Below are positions 60,577 to 64,000 of a DNA stretch of 64,000 bases, piece after piece. The notes under the pieces were generated by a model. The model was not told where the DNA came from, did no database searches, and saw nothing but the letters and a program-made list of their open reading frames with translations. Position numbers and translations under genes: made by a program. How positions within the stretch are numbered: position 1 is the stretch's first letter; every line of letters starts with the position of its first letter. Source of the stretch: Kibdelosporangium aridum (GTDB lineage Bacteria; Actinomycetota; Actinomycetes; Mycobacteriales; Pseudonocardiaceae); NCBI RefSeq assembly GCF_900176515.1, contig NZ_FWXV01000004.1, forward strand, positions 372,001-436,000. The letters are read 5' to 3'.

Positions 60577-61754
60577 TCGCGCTCGATCGCCTCGAACAAG
60601 GCCTTGAAGTTGCCCTTGCCGAAGCCCAGCGAGCCGTGCCGCTCAATCAGCTCGTAGAACACCGTCGGCCGGTCACCGATCGGCTTGGTGAAGATCTGCA
60701 GCAGGTAGCCGTCCTCGTCCCGGTCGACCAGGATCCGGTGCTTCTTCAGCGTCTCGATCGGCACCCGCACCTTGCCGATCCGGGCACGGAGCTCCGGGTC
60801 GTCGTAGTACGAGTCCGGCGTCTCCAGGAACTCGACGCCTGCCGCGGCCATCGCCTCGACCGTGGCGATGATGTCGTTGGTGGCCAACGCGATGTGCTGC
60901 ACGCCGGCGCCCTCGTAGAACTCGAGGTACTCGTCGATCTGCGACTTGCGCTTCGCGATCGCGGGCTCGTTGAGCGGGAACTTCACCCGGTGGTTGCCGT
61001 TGGACACCACCTTCGACATCAGTGCCGAGTAGTCCGTGGCGATGTCGTCGCCGATGAACTCCGCCATGTTCACGAAGCCCATCACGCGGTTGTACCACTC
61101 GACCCAATAGTCCATCTTGCCCAGTTCGACGTTGCCGACGCAGTGGTCGACGGCCTGGAACAAGCGCTTGGGCGCGCCTTCCGGTCGCTTGACCGTGCTC
61201 TCGCGGGCCACGTAGCCCGGCAGGTACGGGCCGGTGTAGCGGGAACGGTCGATCAGCGTGTGGCGGGTCTCGCCGTAGGTCGCGATCGCGGCCATCCGCA
61301 CCGTGCCGAACGAGTCGGCGACGTCGTGCGGCTCTTCCAGCACGGTCGCGCCCTGGCTGCGGGCGTGCTCGATGCACTGGTCGACGTCGCCGACCTCGAG
61401 CGCGAGGTCCACGACACCGTCACCGTGGCGGCGGTGGTGGTCGAGCAGCGGGCTGTCCGGCGCCACACCGCCGTTGATCACGAACCGGGCTGAGCCCGAC
61501 TTGAGCACATAGGACTTGTGGTCCCGGTTGCCCGTCTCCGGTCCGGAGTACGCGATCAGGCTCATCCCGAACGCGGCCTGGTAGAACCACGCCGTCTGGG
61601 TGGCGTTGCCGACGACGAACACCACCGCGTCCATCGACTTGACCGGGAACGGATCCTTGGCCGAGTCGTAGTCCACCAGGCCGACCAGCTGCTTGAGCTG
61701 GTCGAAGCTCACGTCATCCAGCTGCGCCTCAGGGCGTCCAAGAATGTCGGTCAT
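60552..61754 (-). CDS. hpd: 4-hydroxyphenylpyruvate dioxygenase
   Basis: The protein has 400 residues from ATG 61754; upstream in-frame codons are ignored because the family begins close to this Met. Two glyoxalase-fold halves are present. Iron ligands are His204 (VDHCVGN), His287 (GVQHIAL) and Glu368 (FYELIER), and the C-terminal helix with GFGKGNFKALFEAIEREQ is complete. It turns 4-hydroxyphenylpyruvate into homogentisate in tyrosine breakdown, using O2 and Fe(II). It is divergent from marR across a large dyad, so MarR control is likely. Confidence 0.95.
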   Translation of the reverse strand: MTDILGRPEAQLDDVSFDQLKQLVGLVDYDSAKDPFPVKSMDAVVFVVGNATQTAWFYQAAFGMSLIAYSGPETGNRDHKSYVLKSGSARFVINGGVAPDSPLLDHHRRHGDGVVDLALEVGDVDQCIEHARSQGATVLEEPHDVADSFGTVRMAAIATYGETRHTLIDRSRYTGPYLPGYVARESTVKRPEGAPKRLFQAVDHCVGNVELGKMDYWVEWYNRVMGFVNMAEFIGDDIATDYSALMSKVVSNGNHRVKFPLNEPAIAKRKSQIDEYLEFYEGAGVQHIALATNDIIATVEAMAAAGVEFLETPDSYYDDPELRARIGKVRVPIETLKKHRILVDRDEDGYLLQIFTKPIGDRPTVFYELIERHGSLGFGKGNFKALFEAIEREQERRGNL

Positions 61755-61899
61755 GTCCGCCAGGATCGCCCTAGGCCTGCAACTTGAGCAAGTGTTGGAA
61801 AATTCGCTGTACAAGCTGACCAGTGCGCACCGGGGTTCGCCGGAAATGTTGTGCAATACGACCAGCGTCACTCTTCCTCAACTTGCATAGCGCGCACAA

Positions 61900-61945
61900 C
61901 AAGCGAATGCTTGGGTCAGGCAACTAGTTGTAAAGACCAAGCATT
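61900..61945. promoter_or_regulatory. nested dyad operator between hpd and marR
   Basis: The perfect palindrome CAACTAGTTG (61921-61930) is flanked concentrically by AATGCTTGGGTC (61906-61917) and GACCAAGCATT (61935-61945), complementary but for one extra G. A further palindrome CAAGC-GAAT-GCTTG covers 61900-61913. Dimeric MarR proteins bind such sites; the position fits control of both divergent units. Confidence 0.6.
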
Positions 61946-61963
61946 TGTAGCGGAGCGCGGGTC

Positions 61964-62437
61964 ATGGCTGACCAAGAACAAGACCTCGCTGTCGCCGAGG
62001 AACTGGGTTATCAGTTGGTCCGGCTGCTGACCATGGTCGGACGAGCCAAGGCCCAGTTCTCGCAGGCGACGGGCGACGGCATCGAGCGAGCGGCGTACGC
62101 GCTTCTGGCGCACCTGGTCCGGGAGGGACCGAAGCGGATCACGGCGCTCGCGGACGCCGTGCACTCCGACACATCGACGGTCAGCCGACAGACCAGTGCG
62201 CTCGTAGCGCACGGCCTGGTGGAGCGCACAGCCGACCCGGAGGATGGCAGGGCATGCCTGCTGGTGGCCACCGACGCGGGGCGCGGCACGTTCGACCGGG
62301 CAAGGGCGGAACGGACCAAGCACATCGCGGCGGTTCTCGCCGACTGGCCCGTGAGCGAACGACGCACGTTGGTGATGCTGCTCGACCGCCTCAACACAGA
62401 CTTCGAGAACTACCATCCCCTGGGGGAAGTCCGATGA
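61964..62437 (+). CDS. MarR-family transcriptional regulator
   Basis: The 157-residue protein has a winged helix-turn-helix with ALADAVHSDTSTVSRQTSAL followed by LVERTADPEDGRACLLVATD, the recognition helix and wing of MarR. Flanking helices form the dimer interface. MarR proteins are usually repressors relieved by phenolic ligands. It is divergent from hpd and overlaps an MFS exporter gene by 4 nt; it may sense an aromatic compound and control either or both (inference). Confidence 0.9.
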   Translation: MADQEQDLAVAEELGYQLVRLLTMVGRAKAQFSQATGDGIERAAYALLAHLVREGPKRITALADAVHSDTSTVSRQTSALVAHGLVERTADPEDGRACLLVATDAGRGTFDRARAERTKHIAAVLADWPVSERRTLVMLLDRLNTDFENYHPLGEVR

Positions 62438-64000
62438 CCGAAACCGCCGTGGCGCAACAGCACCAGGCGCCGCCGGCACAGCTGTCACACCGCCAGATCC
62501 TGGTGATCCTCAGCGGCCTGATGCTCGGCATGTTCCTGGCCGCGCTGGACCAGACCATCGTCGGTACGTCGATCAGGACGATCGCCGACGACCTCGACGG
62601 GCTGAGCCTGCAGGCGTGGGCGACCACCGCGTACCTGATCACCTCCACGATCACCACGCCGATCTACGGCAAATTGTCCGATATATATGGACGTAAGCCG
62701 TTCTACCTGACGGCGATCTCGTTGTTCGTGATCGGCTCGCTGGCCTGTACGTTCTCGCAATCGATGTACCAGCTCGCGGCTTTCCGCGCGCTGCAAGGAC
62801 TTGGCGCCGGTGGTCTGATGTCGCTGGCGTTCACGATCATCGCCGACATCGTCTCGCCGCGGGAGCGCGCCAAGTACCAGGGCTACTTCATGGCCGTGTT
62901 CGGCACGTCCAGCGTGCTCGGCCCGGTGCTCGGCGGATTCCTGGCCGGGCAGCAGGAGATCCTGAACATCACCGGCTGGCGCTGGGTGTTCCTGGTGAAC
63001 GTGCCGATCGGGATCATCGCGCTGTTCGTGGTGGCCCGGGTGCTGAACGTGCCGCACGAGCGGCACGACCACAAGATCGACTGGTTCGGCGCGCTGTTCC
63101 TGGTGGTCGGCGTGGTGCCGTTGCTGATCATCGCCGAGCAGGGCCGGGAATGGGGCTGGGCCTCGGAGCGGGCGATCCTCTGCTACATCGTCGGCGCGGT
63201 CGGCCTGATCATGTTCCTGCTGACCGAGACGCGGATGAAGGACGCGGCGCTGATCCCGTTGCGGCTGTTCCGCAATTCGACGTTCTCGATGGTGATCCTT
63301 GCGGGCGTGATCCTCGGTGTCGGCATGTTCGGCGGGATCACGATGGTGCCGCAGTACCTGCAGATCGTGAAGGGCGAGACGCCGACCTCGGCGGGTCTGC
63401 TGATGCTGCCGCTGATGGTCGGCATCATGACCGCCTCGCTGATCTCCGGCCGGATCACCGCGAAAACCGGCTGCTACAAGATCTTCCCGATCATCGGCAG
63501 CCTGTTCCTGATCGCGGGAATGGGATTGTTCTACACGATCGAAGTGGACAGTCCACTGTGGCAGCCGATGGTCTACATGGGAGTGTTCGGTCTCGGTCTC
63601 GGCCTGTCGATGCAGACGCTGACGATCGCGGCACAGAATGCGGCGCCGCCGCGTGACATGGGCGTTTCGACCGCGTCGGCCACGTTCTTCCGCCAGATGG
63701 GCGGCACGATCGGTGTCGCGGTGTTCCTGTCGGTGTTGTTCAGCACGGTCGGTGACAAGATCCGCGACGCCTTCACACGGATCGCGCCAACGCCCTCGTT
63801 CCAGGCCGCGTTGACTGACCCGGCGGTGCTCGCCAACCCGGACAACCGTCAGGTGATCGAGGGGTTGCAGGGTGGCGGCGTCGGCAACGTTCTGCAGGAT
63901 TCCTCGTTCCTGCAAAGGATCGACGCGCGGCTGGCCAGGCCGTTCCTCGAGGGCTTCACCGACTCGATCCAGATGGTGTTCCTCGCCGGGATGTTCGTGA
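62434..64000 (+). CDS. MFS drug exporter, DHA2/EmrB-QacA type (3'-truncated)
   Basis: The frame is open from ATG 62434 to the window end, 522 residues without a stop, so the 3' end lies outside. Fourteen-helix DHA2 features are visible: ALDQTIVGTSIRTIADDL in helix 1, motif A GKLSDIYGRKPF, RALQGLGAGG, and motif C GTSSVLGPVLGGFL. It should export drugs or aromatic compounds with proton antiport. ATGA overlap with marR indicates a regulator-exporter unit, as in many MarR loci. Confidence 0.93.
   Translation, partial: MTETAVAQQHQAPPAQLSHRQILVILSGLMLGMFLAALDQTIVGTSIRTIADDLDGLSLQAWATTAYLITSTITTPIYGKLSDIYGRKPFYLTAISLFVIGSLACTFSQSMYQLAAFRALQGLGAGGLMSLAFTIIADIVSPRERAKYQGYFMAVFGTSSVLGPVLGGFLAGQQEILNITGWRWVFLVNVPIGIIALFVVARVLNVPHERHDHKIDWFGALFLVVGVVPLLIIAEQGREWGWASERAILCYIVGAVGLIMFLLTETRMKDAALIPLRLFRNSTFSMVILAGVILGVGMFGGITMVPQYLQIVKGETPTSAGLLMLPLMVGIMTASLISGRITAKTGCYKIFPIIGSLFLIAGMGLFYTIEVDSPLWQPMVYMGVFGLGLGLSMQTLTIAAQNAAPPRDMGVSTASATFFRQMGGTIGVAVFLSVLFSTVGDKIRDAFTRIAPTPSFQAALTDPAVLANPDNRQVIEGLQGGGVGNVLQDSSFLQRIDARLARPFLEGFTDSIQMVFLAGMFV

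Noticed and set aside
62485..63915. A 476-residue minus-strand frame near the window end
   Set aside because: It is antisense to the MFS exporter, whose helices and motifs A and C are unmistakable on the plus strand.

Overview
The window is a contiguous, high-G+C actinobacterial chromosome segment. No rRNA, insertion sequence, phage or CRISPR array was recognised. An ESX-type PE/PPE-like/EspG trio, a DivIVA-like coiled-coil protein, a CtpE-like P-type ATPase, an EphD-like hydrolase-dehydrogenase fusion, an AcrA1-like fatty acyl reductase, four secreted subtilases and many GTG starts with 4-nt ATGA/GTGA overlaps point to the Pseudonocardiales (Amycolatopsis, Kibdelosporangium, Saccharothrix type). 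That placement is inferred from gene content only.

Layout. (1) 1-8118: an oligopeptide ABC transporter (solute-binding protein cut by the window edge, two permeases, two ATPases) translationally coupled to two tandem secreted subtilisin-like proteases; this looks like a unit for external protein digestion and peptide import. (2) 8174-10339: a serine carboxypeptidase-like S10 protein divergent from a family-5 uracil-DNA glycosylase. (3) 10396-12392: a two-gene module resembling AbiEi/AbiEii, with a nuclease-like N-terminus on the first protein. (4) 12420-16351: five overlapping genes built around MoxR and DUF58. (5) 16433-19286: an NDH-2-like dehydrogenase, an unusual tRNA with anticodon UAA, an ankyrin protein and a zinc-finger membrane protein. 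(6) 19339-28913, minus strand: a CtpE-like ATPase and two very large paralogous subtilases. (7) 28993-37517: a MerR regulator, a methyltransferase, a dienelactone-hydrolase-like lipoprotein, EphD-like and AcrA1-like lipid enzymes and a DivIVA-like protein. (8) 37574-41510: an SCO5389-family protein with its P-loop ATPase, a SigE-family sigma factor with a membrane partner, and a polysaccharide-deacetylase-like protein. (9) 41738-46928: a Bax-inhibitor-1-like protein, a 0.9-kb repeat-rich gap, the ESX substrate module and a secreted ricin-type lectin. (10) 46988-57269: a locus that parallels the mycobacterial order fadA3 - GDSL hydrolase - cbs - pra - metB, enlarged by an M20 amidohydrolase, an unknown protein and two extra Pro/Gln-rich membrane proteins. 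(11) 57275-64000: a small secreted protein, a short GH1 glycosidase, a sigma factor fused to its own zinc-finger/membrane/extracellular domains, hpd, and a divergent marR-MFS exporter pair cut by the window end.

Regulatory signals visible by eye include strong hairpin terminators between many units, a TANNNT box 6-7 nt upstream of at least nine start codons (the layout of leaderless actinobacterial promoters), a nested dyad between hpd and marR, an inverted repeat able to hide the ribosome-binding site of one giant protease, and two rare TTA codons in the signal peptide of the first coupled protease. All functional calls are from motif recognition; no database search was run.
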